The translations under genes were made by a program, and so were the position numbers. Of a DNA stretch of 64,000 nucleotides, positions 34,695 through 64,000 are shown in pieces. The notes beneath the pieces were generated by a model. The model did not search any database and was not told where the DNA came from. It was given only the letters and a program-made list of their open reading frames with translations. Origin of the DNA: Atrina japonica (Eukaryota > Mollusca > Bivalvia > Pterioida > Pinnidae); the NCBI GenBank assembly GCA_030159075.1, contig BROG01000294.1, forward strand, positions 787,071 through 851,070, in the 5' to 3' direction. Each line of letters begins with the position of its first letter. The stretch's first letter is position 1.

Positions 34695-36353
34695 GTAAGT
34701 ATAAAATGCACGTTAAAATATTTTGCAGTCGAAATAGGTTTTCGTCTAGTTATGAAACGAAGTCAGGATTGCCAACAATGAGTGGAAAGTCAGGATTTTT
34801 ATACAAGGTGTTAGGAATCATTAAAAGTATGTCAGGTTAAAATCAAATTTTAACAAAGTCTGACAAAAGTCCTATTATGTTATCGCCTTTTGATTTCACC
34901 AAAATGTGAGAACATGGTACAGTGAAACTGGCATGTAAAACCTCCCTTAGGGAAACAATAAACCAGTAGCTGTTGATTTGTACACAAATGATACTATTGA
35001 GGACAGTAAAATAAAAGTGTCTTTGTGACCAGGGGGTCTTTATACACAGGAGGGCAGTAAGCCACAGACAGTGACTCCGTTTCACCAATCATGTTTTTCA
35101 CCGAACTTGACCTCATCACCAAACTTGACCTTTTTACCGAATTTGACCCGTTCATCGAACTAGGTTTCCATGGAACATTTGCGATGGGTGTGGCATGCCA
35201 GCAGAAGACGCTGACTCCTTCCGGACACCTGGTCTTATCCCGTTTGGGATTCGTAATTGTTCTTCATGTTGAGACCATTTGCACATCTAATTCGTCGTGT
35301 TATAATTGACTTGAATTTTAATTATTGATTGGTACTTCTTCGATTTTACTTGTAATTAAACATGATAGTCCTGAAAAATGAAATCCTGGATCAATACTCA
35401 ACTCCTTAAGTCTTAAGACTCCTTAATGTTTTTTTTATATAAAAACTGAATAAAAAGTGTATGGGTGGATTGGATGGCTGATCAATGAGGATGTGGAGGC
35501 AAGGAAATTAAACGTAAAAATTGAGTGAATTGAATAACACAACTGCTTTAAGAAAAAGTCAGTAATTTTCTTTTTACCTGCCAGTTAGTTGTAACACAAA
35601 ATACACCAGGTTAGGACATTGTCTATGGCGGTTTAAGCAGTCTTCATGTGTTTGTAGTTTACACAAAATCGGACTAAATCAACCGAGTCCAGTTTCACAA
35701 GTTTCGTGCACAAATTTGCATTTACCTTTACTCAGATCTTCGTGTGTATAGATTTTCTGCCGCAATTCTGGCGATCGTTATGCAGGTTAATCTAATCATT
35801 GATTTGCACACATGTTTGCTAAACAAAACGTGAAGTCTGTACTGCAATTCGATTCTCATTATGCACCTCTGGTCCGTTCTTTCTAGATCTAGCAGTTCTA
35901 ATTTATTTAGTCTTTCAGGCATATTCACAACTTGCTCAGGCCAATGTGACCCTCTTCATACCACTATTTCACAATAACTGTTAAAGTATTCTCATCTTAA
36001 AATAAAAAGAAAATATTTCTAAACACTTGCATATCATATTATTTCCCATCGTCGTTTCATTATGTTAAAATCTTGTTTTGATTCTAGCAAGAGTAAATGG
36101 AATTTGCCTTCAGTTCAGCGTAATGATGTAAAGCTGTTTGCTTTCGATCCAAATATGATACCTTCCTGTCTCCCGCTTGCGGTATCAATGTTTATGTATA
36201 CGATCTAGTCCGTGTTTGTGCATCTTTCCATTTCATAGACCTATAATAATACAAAACAACCGTGTTATAATGTCGAACTATTGCTAAAGAAAACATCTCG
36301 CATTCACAAAGTTATCCTCTGCGGCTTAAGAAGGCCATTTCTTCATAGTGAAT
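34695..36353. other. Between GST exon-1 copies 2 and 3
   Basis: 34916-35060 repeats 13600-13775. 35040-35330 matches 41185-41470, a segment with 'atgccagcagaagacgctga' and 'gttgagaccatttgcacatc' that is either an RT-tail relative or part of the GST duplication. About 35900-36353 resembles the 5' flanks of other exon-1 copies. Confidence 0.6.
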
Positions 36354-36480
36354 ATGCCGTCTTACAAACTCACCTACTTCACGGCTAGGGCAAGAGGTGA
36401 GCTTATCCGCCTCCTTCTTACCGCCGCAGGTCAGAAATTTGAGGACGTTGCCATTGGATTCGATGAATGACCAAAACTTA
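36354..36480 (+). pseudogene. GST Sigma exon 1, copy 3: stop at Trp39, then cut by element R3
   Basis: Encodes [20 protein letters not shown] then TAAGQKFEDVAIGFDE and TGA (36468-36470) where relatives have TGG (Trp39). After 'ccaaaactta' the match ends, no donor remains, and R3 starts at 36481. A clear pseudo-exon. Confidence 0.93.
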
Positions 36481-37231
36481 TAATACACTCAGTATACTGA
36501 ATACTTTTTAATTCGGTGAAATTAGGTTTTACAAAAAGTTACCAAAAATCGGGTCAGACATTTGGCCTAACGTGAGTACTGATGGCTTATTTATTATGCA
36601 ACAAACTACATAGATCAACAATATGATTATAAAACCTTGTGCTTATAAACATCGTTTCTCTATGCGACAGGGCAGTACTATACCCTTATGCTATACATCC
36701 TATCAGTAGCCTTAAATCTGTACATGTAAAACATTTTCCCAACATCAAAGACTGCCGCTAGTTTCTCATCAGTTAAGATCACGTGAATGAGGAATGACGC
36801 AACTTCTATATCCAACTTTTGACTAAAACTCATTTGCATATTAATCCTGCGCAAGAATTGTTAACAGTCCATTCTATCGCATATTTAATGTCAATTCTAT
36901 CACAAGAGTATAATTGTAAAAATTGATTGAAAAGTGACATTTTAAAGCAAATTTATATCTTAAAATTCATAAAGGTCGCTGAACTGACCTTTAATAGCAT
37001 ATGTTTCAGCGAACTGTTACTATAATTTCGTCATTTTAAAAAGCGAAAATATACGAATAAAAGTGTGATTTGGAAATTTCAATTTTGAAGTTGATTTTAT
37101 GTTGCTGAAATGCACATACATGTGTAATTTTGCGTTAATATAATGTGTTATTAACGCCATACTGCAAAATTCCCAATAAAGAACTTAGCATAACATAACT
37201 GCGTTGATGTTCCATCAACTCGTAAAAGTGT
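36481..37231. mobile_element. DNA element R3, copy 3 (left end missing)
   Basis: 'taatacactcagtatactga' through 'acataactgcgttgatgttc' and 'catcaactcgta' match copies 1 and 2. The TACGAGTTGATGG left terminus is absent, so the copy starts about 45 bp inside at the exon junction. Its right inverted end is intact. Confidence 0.85.
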
Positions 37232-37422
37232 GTAAATATTATCATAAGACTTTCTATACAACTGAAATCAAGTGTATTTTCTCATTGGAAAAAATAATCC
37301 CAAGTAATGGCATTTAACTGTTGGGTCAATGATTAGTTGAGCTGATGTACTCGAATACACTGTGTAAGTACATGAAATACCAAGGTCAACTTGTAGTGTG
37401 TTGATTTTCCTGTGATTGTAAC

Positions 37423-37492
37423 ATGCCTTCCTACAAACTCACGTACTTTAATGCTAGGGGGAGAGGGGAACTCATCCGCCTTATCTTTACCT
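37423..37492 (+). pseudogene. GST Sigma exon 1, copy 4: truncated after 23 codons by R4
   Basis: Encodes [20 protein letters not shown] then IFT, after which sequence resembling inverted R4 takes over and a stop follows in frame. The leader resembles that of copy 1 (30774). No donor site. Confidence 0.9.
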
Positions 37493-37610
37493 CATGCAGG
37501 ATTTGGATATTGCCAAACTGGGTTCCTTGAGAAATTTGCACAAAATATATAGGAATTTAAGAATTTGTATGCTTGTGGCAATGATAAAGTTTGTGGTGTT
37601 ATTGATTTTT
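37493..37610. mobile_element. Partial inverted copy of R4 that cuts a GST exon 1
   Basis: 'attgccaaactgggttcctt' onward is the reverse complement of part of the R4 copies. It begins where the exon-1 copy at 37423 stops matching its relatives. Confidence 0.55.
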
Positions 37611-46838
<9,228 letters not shown>

Positions 46839-47284
46839 ACATAGTTGTCAGCATAAAATGTTATCAAATGGAAGCTTGGGAACAATCACCGTCTACAATT
46901 ATGACGTCATTCTGAAATCTTAATATTACGTCATGTCGGCAGAAAATATGATCAAATGGTACTAAGAGATAACCACTGCCTGTACTTCAGAAACATTTCA
47001 TCTAAAATAATGAGACCTACTCTGTGAAGACATCGACTGAATGCAAGTAGGAGGAATTGTATAGCCATGCAATCGTGATATACATTACACATGTATTCTT
47101 ATACACAGGAAAACTGATAAACTTTTAAGTTAAATGTACAATTTGGGCGATTCACAAAGCCTTGTCTATGTTTTGGTTAAGAACAGTATGGCGTGTACAT
47201 TTTATAAGTATCATAAGAACATCGAAATTATTATTTTGTGTTGTTTAGAAATTGTGTTTGTCTCATGCTTTTTAGTAAAGAGAG

Positions 47285-47290
47285 AATAAA
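47285..47290 (+). promoter_or_regulatory. Polyadenylation signal of GST copy A
   Basis: AATAAA about 450 bases after the stop, the first canonical signal in the 3' flank. Confidence 0.6.
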
Positions 47291-49719
47291 AATACAGACA
47301 TATTACCTCTGAATTGTTGTTTCTGCTACCGCGCATTGGCCGAGTCACGCAAAAGCGAGGTCGATCTCATGGTAAGTTTTGTAATTATTTTGACGTTGTT
47401 TTCATATACATTTACCAGTATAATTGCGGAGAGCTGGTGTTCTGGGGTACATTGTACCTGCTCCACTGTAAATCACCATACAACTGAAAAAATATTGATT
47501 GTGATGTAGAAGAACATTTCAACAAAACTTCTTCTCTTGTTTTGCTCTGGCTTGATTTAACGAGCGTCTCAATCAATTAAAGACTTGTCACTCGTTGATG
47601 TGTGGCAAGGAGATTTTCAAGTTTTATGTGGCTGTGTCTTTCTCGAATTGTCCGTTTTACCAGTGGCCTATGAAATGCCACTACCTGTGTAATCCAACGA
47701 AAGAATTGAACTACCAACACATCCTGTAATCCATAAACCTCCATCGAAAAAATCGAGTCATGCAGACAGAAGTTGAAAAACCACTTCTCAAAATTAAAAA
47801 TAAATTATTTATCAAATAAACACAACACTAAAGTGGAAGATGCCTCTTGGGGTGGAATGCATCTTGGCGTTTATTAAGAATAAAGTAAAATACATTGTTT
47901 ATGTCATAATACGATGCTGTTGGATACATGTGTATCTGTTTGTTCACTTGGTCTTTGATCAACTGGAATTAAAATACATATCTGAAATCAGAATAGATTA
48001 TAAAACAATTAAAATTAAATTTGTCCTTTTTATAATATTGCATTGTTTGTCATGTGGATGTATTTGGTTCAAATGGCTACTTGGATAACTATTATTCAGT
48101 CCATGCGAAACCTGTAATGACCACTGTCCAGTCACTAAATCTACGTCAATCTTATTCCAGGAACACTAATCGAACACCCACAGTCACTTACTGTACAGTT
48201 GATCAATAAAATTATGACTGGGGAACAGAACAGGGACCTTGTGTTGAAGATCTGGCACTGTACTAAAATACTTATACATGCATTTGGGTATGGCACTACT
48301 GTATAATAAGTCTCAAAAAGGTTATTTTGTATATTGTCTGACGTTGTAATACAGTTCTATTTTCGCATGAGCTGGTGGATTTTTTGGTCGGGGGGGGGGG
48401 GGGGATTCCCCGATGAGTTGATTTTGCATACGACGTAAAGATTAAAAATTTCAAAACATAGTTTATAGTTAGTTTCTGCATATTGTTTATATAGTTTATA
48501 TAAGAAACACGCATAACATCTTGGGTATCATAGCCGTAAAGTGTCTTTGTAGTGGTTGTTTATCAATCTGAGTTTTGTACATTTTGTAACATCATTGTCA
48601 TTGTTTCTTTAGTTTATCAACATCTACTATATATATCCAACCAATTTCCCATCTGGTAAATTCATTCGCTTTGTTATTATGAGCATCCAGTTGTGAGAAA
48701 CGGTGTGAAGCTGTGACAATTTTTACACGTAATTTAAGACCGACTGCATTGGTGGCGGATGGATACTAAAGTTTATTAAACATGTTGAAAAATGGGGTTG
48801 TAGTCGATTTACACATCAACATCAGTTTACCCGAGACCTTGAGTTCTCAATGCATTATAAATACAATGTATTGTCTTATTGCTTTTTGGTATAGACAGAT
48901 AAAGACTCGCAGTTTAACAGAGTCAGGGTTACTTTTATTCTGGAAATTCGTGTCAGTAATACACAAAAACAAGTCAATAACACAATTCCAGGATATTACA
49001 GGATGGTAGTTTTTAATCAGTAGTAATGCAAACAAGTTGTTCCTCCGCCATTAAAACAGACCATCACAAAAATATTTGATTATTCTCAAATGTCACAAGA
49101 TTTTTTAACTCTACAGTCAATTAACTTAGAAGTAAAATGTTCTGTATATCCGGAATTTTTCACTCCGGTCTAATATTCGCTCTTTAATCAGAGGTCGATA
49201 TTAAAATGGAATCTTAATGTTCAAGCTATATAAATTAAGCATGGAAGTATATGTCAATCATGAGGCTATACTTCCTGGAAACCCTACATACTCTCTAACC
49301 GATCGAATTTCAGACGGGGGAATATAAGTTCTGCCGAAAAAGGGCAATAATAATCAGAGGCGAAAATGTCACGGTAAATATATTATGTAGCAGTCACCAC
49401 CTCAAGTATGATTTTGTCATGTACTTGTGCAAGACCTTACCTGATTTGAAGCTAGACTTTGTGAGTGCTTGTGCATATTTACATGGTGATAATTATGACA
49501 CAAGATGATAAGTAACTTCTAAATCAAGCTCCGTTGCTTGTTGACATCTGCAAATTATGAAATTTACTCAAGTTTGCAAGATAAACCTTTTTCTTGAAGA
49601 AATCAAATGCACCAAATGCGAGCACTTTCCACACGCTAAAATTGTTGTCTACTGGTATGTTATGTATTGCTCAAGGGCTTCCAACGGCATGCGGTAACAA
49701 CATCACAGTTTCAACCATA

Positions 49720-49890
49720 GATTATCTCCTGTTTGGTAAACGTGGGTTTGAGTACCGATGAAACTTACCCTGAAATTTGCCAGATAATTGCAGAGGTCGG
49801 TGTTTCTTCCCGATTACAATGTAAACCGGTTGCCACCATGTAACCGAAAATAGTCGAGTGTTTTGTAAAACACTAATAAAATAATATAAC
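49720..49890 (+). mobile_element. SINE-A, degenerate
   Basis: 'gcagaggtcggtgtttcttc', 'ccgattacaatgtaaaccgg', 'gagtgttttgtaaaacacta'. The head is partly lost. Confidence 0.75.
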
Positions 49891-50139
49891 AAATTTGTTG
49901 ATCCCCACGAAAGCACAGAACACGTAAATTGTTATGGCTAACAAAGTTAAAACGGCACATGAAAAATTCGAATTCCGAAACGGATTACTTAAAACCCGAA
50001 GCACTGCTGTTGAACATAAAACAAGTTGTTAGATGAGTAGATTGTATGTTGATTACAGGGTCGTAACTATAAAGCAGATGAATGAACTGCCTCATCTCAT
50101 TTTTTACTATTTTTCTTTTTGTTTTCATTATTATATTTT

Positions 50140-50280
50140 TATTTGGCCTTGTATAATACCACTTTCTCTTTAGAAAATACACATGACTTTTAAATTGGAG
50201 CTCAACTGATGAAGTCTAATTGACAGAAATGATATCGTAGCATTATAACTTCGGAAGTATGTTTATAATATTTTAATAGT
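50140..50280 (+). repeat. Dispersed repeat shared with 63030-63165
   Basis: 'tatttggccttgtataatac', 'cactttctctttagaaaata' and 'gagctcaactgatgaagtct' recur at 63030-63165 in the same orientation. Confidence 0.88.
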
Positions 50281-50623
50281 GTCATGGAAATATTTGGAAA
50301 CGGTATTATTTTTATCTACATTTTCAGTTTTTCCCTGTGAGGGGTTTCGCCATCTTCATACACCCCAATTTAGGAGGCCTCATTCGGCGGCCCCCAAAAC
50401 CCTACCTCTTCTGATTTAGGGCCGTAGTTCCGACCTTGGATTAAATATATTCTTTATCAAATGTTGAAACGCGCATGCGGGATACAGCTTTTCACAGGTA
50501 ACCAATATAACCCTTACTCTAACCCGGTGTCTTCCACGTCTCGAATTTACAATGTTATCTGCCGTCGTTTAAGAAGGACTTGTTTTGTTCAGTTTTATCA
50601 TTGTTAACCCAACACAGTAAAAT

Positions 50624-59302
<8,679 letters not shown>

Positions 59303-59478
59303 ATTTTTCGCCTGTCAGCATTAAATGTTATAAAAAGGAAGCATGGGAACAATGACTGTCGGTATAATTCTCAAGGAATGAGATCTGTCCTATGAAGGGA
59401 TGGGCACTAGATAAGGAGAGATCCTATCATTATGGATAATCACTCATTTTGTATTTGTGCTTTCTTAACTAAATGGAC

Positions 59479-59484
59479 AATAAA
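59479..59484 (+). promoter_or_regulatory. Polyadenylation signal of GST copy B
   Basis: AATAAA about 177 bases after the stop codon. Confidence 0.65.
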
Positions 59485-60680
59485 AGTCTAACTTATAAAC
59501 TAGTTGCCTCGCTCTGATTTCATCAATTATTGCTGTAGCTTTGATATTTTGTGCCGAGAAGTAGCCAGTCACCTTGGCCTGGAGGCATTACATTTAATCA
59601 ATATACAAGATCAACTTGATTTATTTATTCCAAGACGTAAATACGACGAATCCATGCTGTGACAGTGCATTGTTGAACCATGTACATGTACTGCAAACAA
59701 TTTTTGACAATGCTCATACAACGAAAACTTTAGAAAAGTCAAAAAATATAATTAAAAGTACGAACTCAAATTTTTATTACCATTTTTTATAGTGGGAAAA
59801 TCATTAAATTTGCCCTAATGTTCTAATGTGAATGAAATACTAAATGATATATTTTATATCCGGTAACATCCAGAAGTTTCACAAACAACTACGTTGTACG
59901 TGTTAAAATGATAAAATAAATGTTGAGGTTGAATATTGAGTAGATTTATTGACTTCGGACTCCTGTTATGATCTACTTTAGACTTGTTTTTGTTAACTTG
60001 TGCCAGTTGATCTAGGTAGGACTTTACATATATCTATCATGAGTTAAAAAAATCTACCAAAGTCTAAATCCTCGAGTCTGCAAAAAAGGTAGTTAACTTT
60101 TTCTATAGTTTCCTGAACACTTTAAATCGTAATTTTTACCAACCTACCCATAATCTCATGGAAGCGACATTTAAAAACTGTGACACTTGTAAATTGGTCC
60201 CCGTTTGACTACTACACTTTGTTCATACAACCGGATACCAGTTCATGATATCCAAAATTCGAGTTATATTCCTTTGGGTCATAATATGAAGTAAACAAGC
60301 GACTGTGGGCTAACAATTTTACTTACATCTGTTTACTCGCCTGATCTGGAGATACGGTAAATGGATTTAACATGTATAAATGACCGGAGAATCAGTGGCG
60401 GATGGCGGTATGCGGGTTTTGGCATTATAAAGAAGGAATTATATGGAAGGAAATTATCTTCAAGAAATAGTTGCATTATGCGGGTTTGGCGTTGCAACGG
60501 AGGTCGTTATATTTGGGAGAACTGTATTTATGTTAGATTTCTTTTCACTCAAATGGACAAAAATAATTTAAAAAAAAACCAATACCTTTGGCGGCGAGGG
60601 AGATGAAGCACTCAGATTTACTGAATATCAAATACACAAACATTCGCGTTTTTAGTTCTTTTTTTGTAATGGTAATCGAG

Positions 60681-60708
60681 ATCATCATCATCATCATCAT
60701 CATCATCA
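60681..60708. repeat. Microsatellite (ATC)n
   Basis: Nine ATC units. Confidence 0.97.
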
Positions 60709-60734
60709 ATCACAACATAATGATATCGATAATA

Positions 60735-61150
60735 TTAAAATAATACAGTGATACGTTCAGGTAAGCTGTTGATCATGTGTTTGGTTCACAGAAATATAGA
60801 GAATTTCAGATTTTCAATCCACATTTTGCAACATAATGATAAAATTAAGATGCTTCAAGTGGTACACCGTGGTAAACTCTTGATCTTACATGTCTGCATG
60901 AGTCACAAAAATATACAAATATTCCGAATTTTCTATCCGACAAAGGAATTTAAAATTTACATCTTAATGATAACTATTAAAATGATAAGAATGATACACT
61001 GAGGTAGGCTGCTGATCTAGTGTTCAGATATCCAAAAGACAAAGTTTGGGATCTATATCCGCAAAAGGAATATAAGATTATCAACTTTATGATCACATTT
61101 AAATGATCAAACTGATACACACATGTAGGCTCTTGGTATTGTGTTCAAAT
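60735..61150. repeat. Degenerate tandem repeat, about 120-200 bp spacing
   Basis: The phrase 'gatac(a/g)...aggtagg/aggtaa gct(g/c)ttgatc..tgt' followed by 'acaaaaatata' recurs at about 60750, 60870, 60995 and 61120. Too diverged to define the unit exactly. Confidence 0.5.
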
Positions 61151-61554
61151 AACAAAAATATACGGATTGTCGGGTTTGCAATCCACAGAAAAATTGATGT
61201 TAATTTAATAATTGCAGTTTGATATAATAATAAAATGCTGCAAGAGATACTTTCGGATAAATTACTCTTCTAATATGTAGACCATAGTATGTAAAATTAC
61301 CGGTGTGATCGGCCTCTAAGGGTTGCTCCTGCAAATCATCTTATCTCATATCTGAAGCCCCGCATTTATCACTTTATCAATTGCCGTATCGTTAGTATCT
61401 TAGCTTTCTTCATCAATTTTCCTCCGAATTAAGATTATGCTTATAGATATTTCATTCAAATAAACTTGTGCAGTATCCAATAAAACGATATTCAAGTGCA
61501 AATGACTTATCACTTCACACATAGTCAAATTGAATATGGTTTTCATGGTTTTCA

Positions 61555-61750
61555 CAAGTTGATCAATTGTGGACCAGAGTTAACCCTTTGAATTTGACTA
61601 TAGATCAATGACGGATGTGACCGGCCTTGCAGTGGACGCTAACTTCTCCACGACACCTGATGTCACCCATGTTTTTCCATATGTCCCTGTTTGTTCAGCA
61701 TGATTGGTATATTGACTTCTGGACTTTTTAATGATTTAATGTTTCTTGTA
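61555..61750 (+). mobile_element. Degenerate RT-element tail
   Basis: 'ggatgtgaccggccttgcag', 'gctaacttctccacgacacc', 'tccctgtttgttcag'. Confidence 0.7.
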
Positions 61751-61834
61751 TTTGTAAATTATCTCTAAAATAGGGGTTTAATCCAATTACATTTTCAAAT
61801 GAACTGTTCATTTAATTTGAATTTGAATTGTGAA

Positions 61835-62027
61835 TGGTGTTTAACACCACGGCAAACAATTTTTAAGTTATATGGTGGCGGCCAGTTTTATTTGTGGAGG
61901 ACAGAACTTGGTTACAATGTACCAAGGAAAAGGCCACTGGCAGGCGGGGCTTGATTATGCGCTGACCAAAAATGAGAGACTTTATTGTTAAAAGCGCATT
62001 GCTCTAACCACTCGGCTACGGAGACTG
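61835..62027 (-). mobile_element. SINE-A, near-full length
   Basis: In complement: tail 'tggtgtttaacaccac', 'ggtggcggccagtttt', and at the other end the A-box as 'gctctaaccactcggctacg'. Confidence 0.9.
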
Positions 62028-62370
62028 CTGCTCCTTAAATGAGAATGGAGTCACGTAACTAGTTCATATATTATGTAAACGCATTTTGATTTTATAACAA
62101 GATCATTATCTATATAAAGTTCTAGCATTCTGTTTGGGTCTAGCAGAAGTACTATTTCAAGAGTTCTGCCTTGGATAAGTGCCGCAAATATGATCTGCTC
62201 TATGGACTGACGCCAATGCAGTGATGTTTTTTTTTACTTGCCACGCTTACTGGGACACAAGACTTCGGATTTAAAAATCCCGTTATGTTCGCTTAGTATA
62301 TATACGATTTGGCGACCGAGACGTCAGTGCCTTTTCTTTTAAGTATAAAATTTCCGAGTTCACAATTGGT

Positions 62371-62659
62371 TTATTGTTTGTTTGTTTATTGTTGTTTTAA
62401 CGTCCCACTCGAGAATATTTCACTCATATGGAGACGTCACCAAATGCCGGTGAAGGGCTTCAAAGTTTGGCCTATGCTCGGCACTTACGGTCATTGAGCA
62501 GTAGGGTTCTTTAACGTGCCAACACCTACTGTGACACGGGACCTCCAGCTTTTACTGTCTCATCCGAAAGACAGGAAACCAACCTGTCGCCGGCGGGACT
62601 CGAACTCACGACCTCACGATCCAGAGTCGAGCGCGCTACCGACTGAGCCAGGCCGGCTC
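62371..62659 (-). mobile_element. SINE-B, full length with 14-bp target duplication
   Basis: Tail, body, 'aaagacaggaaaccaacctg', B-box 'ggcgggactcgaactcacg' and A-box 'ctaccgactgagccaggccg' in complement. Flanked by agttcacaattggt at 62357-62370 and 62660-62673. The best-preserved copy in the window. Confidence 0.96.
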
Positions 62660-62689
62660 AGTTCACAATTGGTACAGACAATTCAAACA

Positions 62690-63255
62690 GATCAGGTAAC
62701 TCAACATTTTATTTAGTGAAATATATGAAAACATCAGATACCAAAGCATAAATCAATAGAATGTCCAGGACATAGATACAAATCCGGTAAAAATGGACAA
62801 ACACGGACCTCTGGAAACCAAGAGGTGGGATCAGGTGCCATGGAGGAGTAAGCATCCCCTGTCGACCGGTCACACCCGCTGAGAAATTGCAAACAAGCTA
62901 TCATACCGACCGTAAAATTTTCGAATCGTTACTGATAACACCATTTACATCAAAAACATTCTAATGCTAAGATAGTCATCTTTTTACAGTGGTTACTCTT
63001 AGACGGATTTCGGCTATACTTTTAGATTTATTATTTGGCCTTGTATGATACCACTTTCTCTTTAGAAAATACACATACATTTTAAATCGGAGCTCAACTG
63101 ATGAAGTCTAATTGACAGAAACGATCGTCTTGAGCATTATAACTTTGGTATTATGTTTAAAATATTTGCATCAAACGTGATTTTCAATAACCCTGTGCAA
63201 ATAATTTGTCAATGAGTAGTTTATATCTGTATATGAAATGTTCATATGTTAGTCT
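62690..63255 (-). mobile_element. RT-element copy split by another repeat
   Basis: 62690-62930 is the tail in complement ('gaccggtcacacccgc' region). 63171-63255 is the ORF end in complement ('caataatttgtcaatgagta' type, as at 57305-57370). 62931-63170 between them is foreign and includes the repeat shared with 50140-50280. Confidence 0.8.
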
Positions 63256-63410
63256 TAGGTATGATCCAACAATGGGAATCGAACCCGGATCCTCCAATCA
63301 CACTGCAAAATGTGTTCATTTACAAATTGTTGTGTGTCGGTATAATCTTTATTTTACCTTAATCTTATGATTTGATTATCTATTGATTGAATATATTTGT
63401 TAGTTTTCTT

Positions 63411-63645
63411 TTACGCCAACAAAACATTTTTTAGATATAGGGAAGAAGGCTGTCAGTTTTTAATAGTGTAGGAGAGAACCCGGTTACAATGTACCTGGCA
63501 AGAAACCACCGGCCTTCTGCAAGTCAACCTACCAAGTTTATCACGAAATCAGCTTTTGTTCCAGGATTTGAATCTGTAATAACAAGAGGTGAGAGAGACT
63601 TTATGGTGTAAAACAAACCGCTCCAACCACTCGACCACGGACACA
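63411..63645 (-). mobile_element. SINE-A, degenerate full copy
   Basis: In complement: 'gagaacccggttacaatgta', 'caagaaaccaccggccttct' and A-box 'ctccaaccactcgaccacgg'. Confidence 0.85.
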
Positions 63646-64000
63646 AATACAATACGGTCCATTTTCAAAAAAGGGGTGTACAGGTGAAATATTTTGCCTT
63701 TATTTGAATCCACTTATTAATGTAACTTTAATATTTGTGTCGGTATGTAGCCTGTAACCCTGTTATGTTGTGTTGTAAACATGTGTTAATTTATTTTGCT
63801 AGACCTATACGTCGACAGCTGTAAAGCAAACAAACCGTATGTACATTACCTATAAAATAAGTATAGGCATCCAGTATATATATGATGTAAAAAGAAAATT
63901 ATATAATGTGAAGTGCTCAGTATCTTTACAATGTTAATTATGTAATAATATCTTGATATTATAGAGTACTGAACATACTGTAATATAAAAATTTCAGATA
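63646..64000. other. Right edge of window
   Basis: AT-rich; no gene or known repeat recognised. Confidence 0.5.

Larger units (their letters stand above)
46839..50623. other. Intergenic region between GST copies A and B
   Basis: 3' UTR of copy A to about 47305. A degenerate SINE-A at about 47425-47500, a G run at 48389-48404, a SINE-A at 49720-49890 and a dispersed repeat at 50140-50280. No further exon-1 copy was recognised before 50624. 50520-50623 resembles copy A's leader. Confidence 0.6.
59485..61554. other. Downstream of GST copy B
   Basis: AT-rich. An ATC trinucleotide run at 60681-60708. 60740-61150 has loosely repeated 'gatacact(g)aggtaggct(g)ctgatc' units about 200 bp apart. No gene recognised; the 81- and 84-codon frames here have no support. 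Confidence 0.5.

Noticed and set aside
62309..62716. Frames coding peptides such as 'CRRRDSNSRPHDPESSALPT'
   Set aside because: Typical translation of a tRNA-derived SINE; often misannotated as protein.

Overview
The window is AT-rich, intron-rich animal DNA. The repeat content (tRNA-headed SINEs, foldback MITEs, a YIDD-type reverse transcriptase relic, elements ending in 'tcaggtgacctaaaaa') and the two recognisable gene families suggest a bivalve or related mollusc; this is an inference, not proof. No prokaryote-like operon, CRISPR array or viral genome is present. Most open frames are chance or lie in repeats. The genes had to be rebuilt from short exons joined by splice signals and reading phase.

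Region 1 (1-18,707, minus strand) is the 5' part of a copine gene of the CPNE5/CPNE8/CPNE9 kind. Eight coding exons (18625-18707, 13829-13916, 9890-9993, 8795-8834, 7482-7552, 3847-3878, 1164-1192, 635-738) join in phase into 183 residues. They cover the N-terminus, C2A, the linker and the start of C2B. The rest, including the vWA-like copine domain, lies left of the window. Its introns hold MITEs, SINEs and a 2-kb element with a 415-bp internal tandem repeat. One intron carries a three-deep nest (SINE in a TA-inserting DNA element in another DNA element).

Region 2 (18,877-30,700) is intergenic. It opens with a 3.9-kb long inverted repeat only 170 bp upstream of the copine start codon. Then come a single-exon 128-residue gene on the minus strand (23218-23604) with a TATA-like box, several hairpin MITEs, and two SINEs that each interrupted one copy of a 65-bp duplication.

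Region 3 (30,700-59,500, plus strand) is a tandem cluster of Sigma-class glutathione S-transferase genes. Two are complete: copy A (exons 40016-40148, 42636-42728, 43549-43664, 44881-44988, 46674-46838) and copy B (50624-50756, 54060-54152, 56266-56380, 58140-58247, 59138-59302). Each encodes about 204 residues with the catalytic Tyr8 and identical intron phases. Upstream of copy A are four extra exon-1 copies without exons 2-5: two intact with good donors (30774, 34562), one stopped at Trp39 and cut by a DNA element (36354), and one cut by a MITE (37423). They are either remnants of unequal duplication or alternative first exons for copy A; RNA data would decide.

Region 4 (59,500-64,000) has no recognisable gene. 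It holds SINEs, reverse-transcriptase-element tails and nested repeats.
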